Positions 5,928 through 6,963 of a DNA stretch of 6,963 bases are shown here, piece after piece; the first letter of the stretch is position 1, and each line of letters begins with the position of its first letter. Origin of the DNA: Dichotomicrobium sp964650735 (GTDB taxonomy: Bacteria > Pseudomonadota > Alphaproteobacteria > Rhizobiales > Rhodomicrobiaceae); assembly GCA_964650735.1 (NCBI GenBank), contig CAZYUT010000115.1:1-6963 (forward strand), written 5' to 3'. The notes beneath the pieces were generated by a model. It did not search any database. It worked only from the letters and a program-made list of their open reading frames with translations, and was not told the DNA's origin. Both the position numbers and the translations under genes were made by a program.

Positions 5928-5981
5928 GGCCCTGCAGTAAGCTCATCAACCAATTTGCACTGGAGACAAGGGGTTCGGGTG

Positions 5982-6221
5982 ATGTGTCTGGCGATCCCGA
6001 TGCGCGTGGTCGAGGTCGATGGGCTTAATGCCCGTTGCGAAGCCAAGGGCGTCGAGCGCACCGTGAGCCTGTTCATGCTGCAGCATGAGACGGTCGCGCC
6101 TGGCGACATGGTTATGGTCCATGTCGGCTACGCCTTGCAGAAGATGACCGAGGCCGAAGCGCGCTCAACCTGGGAACTCTACGACGAGATCCTGGAACAG
6201 GAGGACGCCGCGCGTGCATGA
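5982..6221 (+). CDS. hypC: Hydrogenase assembly chaperone HypC
   Basis: This small chaperone (79 residues) works with HypD in assembling the Fe(CN)2CO unit and holds the large-subunit precursor open for metal insertion. The protein starts MCLAIPMRVVEV. Cys2 directly after Met is the functional residue of the family and fixes the start at 5982. The mid-region VAPGDMVMVHVGYALQKM (38-55) is the conserved beta-barrel signature. AAGGGG at 5968-5973 lies 8 nt before the ATG. In-frame codons upstream to 5922 run through the control region and are not used. It is first in the rightward cluster and overlaps hypA by 8 nt. A HypG-like paralogue is possible elsewhere, but position and sequence fit HypC. 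Confidence 0.96.
   Translation: MCLAIPMRVVEVDGLNARCEAKGVERTVSLFMLQHETVAPGDMVMVHVGYALQKMTEAEARSTWELYDEILEQEDAARA
6199..6204 (+). promoter_or_regulatory. Shine-Dalgarno selecting the hypA GTG start
   Basis: AGGAGG lies 9 nt before the GTG at 6214. It supports a non-ATG start inside the end of hypC; the nearby ATG at 6218 is in another frame. Confidence 0.7.
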
Positions 6222-6576
6222 ACTCGCCGTGTGTCAGGGATTGATCGGCGAGGTCGAGCGGGTCGCGGCGCTGAACGGCGCATCAGAGGTGACCAGCGTG
6301 ACAGTGCTCATCGGCCCGCTGTCCGGCGTCGAGATCGACCTGTTGCAAAGCGCGTTCCCGATCGCGCGCGCCGGTTCGGTGGCCGCGGCGGCGGAACTGG
6401 TCGTTGAAACGGGAGATATCCGGGTCCAGTGCACCTCATGCGGCACGCAAGGGGCGGCCGCGCCGAACAAGCTGGTCTGTAGCGCCTGCGGCGACTGGCG
6501 CGTGCGCGTGGTCGCGGGCGATGAATTGCTGCTGAAAAGCGTCGAACTGAGCCGGGCAGCCGCCCCGGCGAACTAG
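6214..6576 (+). CDS. hypA: Hydrogenase nickel incorporation protein HypA
   Basis: This nickel metallochaperone (120 residues) acts with HypB to load nickel into pre-HynL. The product begins MHELAVCQGLI. His2 in the MHE motif is the nickel ligand of the family, so the GTG at 6214 must be the start. The zinc site is CTSC (C73, C76) with CSAC (C89, C92), followed by the typical end CGDWRVRVVAGDELLLKSVEL. The gene overlaps hypC by 8 nt and ends 10 nt before hypB, which implies coupled translation. All metal ligands are present and the length is normal. Confidence 0.96.
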   Translation: MHELAVCQGLIGEVERVAALNGASEVTSVTVLIGPLSGVEIDLLQSAFPIARAGSVAAAAELVVETGDIRVQCTSCGTQGAAAPNKLVCSACGDWRVRVVAGDELLLKSVELSRAAAPAN

Positions 6577-6586
6577 GGAGGGTCGA

Positions 6587-6963
6587 ATGTGCGGAACCTG
6601 CGGTTGCTCCACCACGCCTGACAGTCTCCACAATCTGCCGAACGACGAGGCGACCGAAACGGTTTCGGTGCTTTCCAACCTGCTGTCAAAGAACAACCAC
6701 GCCGCCGCGCATAACCGCGAGCATCTGGACCGCGCGGGGGTGCTGTGCGTCAACCTCATGTCCTCGCCCGGCGCGGGCAAGACGGCGCTGCTGGAGGCGA
6801 CCATCGATGCGCTGGGCGGGCGCTACCGCATCGGCGTGATCGAGGGCGATCTGGAAACCGAGAACGATGCTGAGCGCATCCGCGCGAAGGGCGTGCCAGC
6901 GGTGCAGATCACGACCGGCACGGCTTGTCATCTCGACGCGCATATGGTCCACCGCGCGCTGCA
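6587..6963 (+). CDS. hypB: Hydrogenase nickel incorporation GTPase HypB (3' end beyond window)
   Basis: The gene opens with ATG at 6587 behind GGAGG (6577-6581) and remains open to the window edge, giving 125 complete codons of a protein usually about 280-310 residues long. HypB is the GTPase that powers nickel insertion. The N terminus MCGTCGCS carries the CxxCGC high-affinity nickel motif (C2, C5, C7). The P-loop is SSPGAGKT (59-66). IEGDLETENDAERI (85-98) is the switch region, and TGTACHLDAHMV (110-121) contains the G-domain metal-binding pair C114-H115. No histidine-rich linker, as found in some rhizobial HypB proteins, is present between the CGC motif and the G domain; only scattered His (H15, H38, H42, H46) occur, so a nickel-storage role is not indicated. 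The gene is partial only because the window ends. Confidence 0.95.
   Translation, partial: MCGTCGCSTTPDSLHNLPNDEATETVSVLSNLLSKNNHAAAHNREHLDRAGVLCVNLMSSPGAGKTALLEATIDALGGRYRIGVIEGDLETENDAERIRAKGVPAVQITTGTACHLDAHMVHRAL

Larger units (their letters stand above)
5834..5981. promoter_or_regulatory. Divergent intergenic control region between hynD and hypC
   Basis: These 148 bases separate the leftward structural operon from the rightward hyp genes and must hold promoters for both. The region is less GC-rich than its flanks. It contains an FNR/FixK-type box near its midpoint, overlapping inverted repeats, and weak promoter-like hexamers on both sides. No convincing sigma-54 -24/-12 element was found on either strand. 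No small gene is visible in it. Confidence 0.75.

Noticed and set aside
5944..5956. IHF binding site
   Set aside because: CATCAA-CCAA-TTT differs from WATCAA-N4-TTR at two specified positions, which is too weak to claim.
5922..5981. Upstream extension of hypC starting at 5922
   Set aside because: HypC needs Cys immediately after the initiator Met, which only the ATG at 5982 provides.
5834..5981. Sigma-54 (-24/-12) promoter
   Set aside because: No GG-N10-GC element with the expected flanks was found on either strand. Near matches such as TTGGCTTCCTTGAT lack the -12 GC.

Overview
The window is high-GC and looks like proteobacterial DNA. An Alphaproteobacterium is favoured because the 5' end carries the CCCGGATCAAGTCCGGG intergenic palindrome common in that class, but this is an inference from one motif. 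All recognisable genes belong to one system: the structural and maturation genes of a membrane-associated [NiFe] hydrogenase of the Isp type (HynS-Isp1-Isp2-HynL; group 1e), known from Thiocapsa and Allochromatium.

Minus strand, in transcription order from 5833 down to 113: the maturation endopeptidase HynD (5833-5348), a one-domain HupH/HyaF-family assembly protein (5351-4929), the Tat-exported small subunit HynS (4929-3853), the NarI/DsrM-like membrane cytochrome b Isp1 (3850-3188), the HdrD/DsrK-like iron-sulfur protein Isp2 (3191-1869) and the large catalytic subunit HynL (1855-113). Junctions overlap or are 2-13 nt apart, so this is one tightly coupled operon. The 112 bases beyond hynL hold no gene, only nested inverted repeats.

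Plus strand, from 5982 to the window edge: hypC (5982-6221), hypA (GTG start, 6214-6576) and hypB (6587 onward, cut by the window end). These are the nickel and Fe(CN)2CO insertion genes. They are transcribed away from the structural operon across a 148-bp divergent region (5834-5981). Almost exactly in the middle of that region is a full match to the FNR/Anr/FixK consensus TTGAY-N4-RTCAA, inside an 8+8 bp inverted repeat. This suggests one oxygen-responsive regulator controls both arms.

Inferred working model: HypA and HypB deliver nickel and HypC helps deliver the iron centre to pre-HynL. HynD then removes 15 residues after His565. The HupH-like protein helps mature HynS. The folded dimer is exported on the HynS twin-arginine signal. 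Electrons from periplasmic H2 pass through the HynS clusters to heme in Isp1 and then to cytoplasmic Isp2, which has two ferredoxin-type [4Fe-4S] sites and one CCG-type cluster site. H2 would thus be linked reversibly to a cytoplasmic thiol/disulfide or sulfur reaction. The HynS cysteine pattern is the ordinary oxygen-sensitive kind, which agrees with the proposed anaerobic control.
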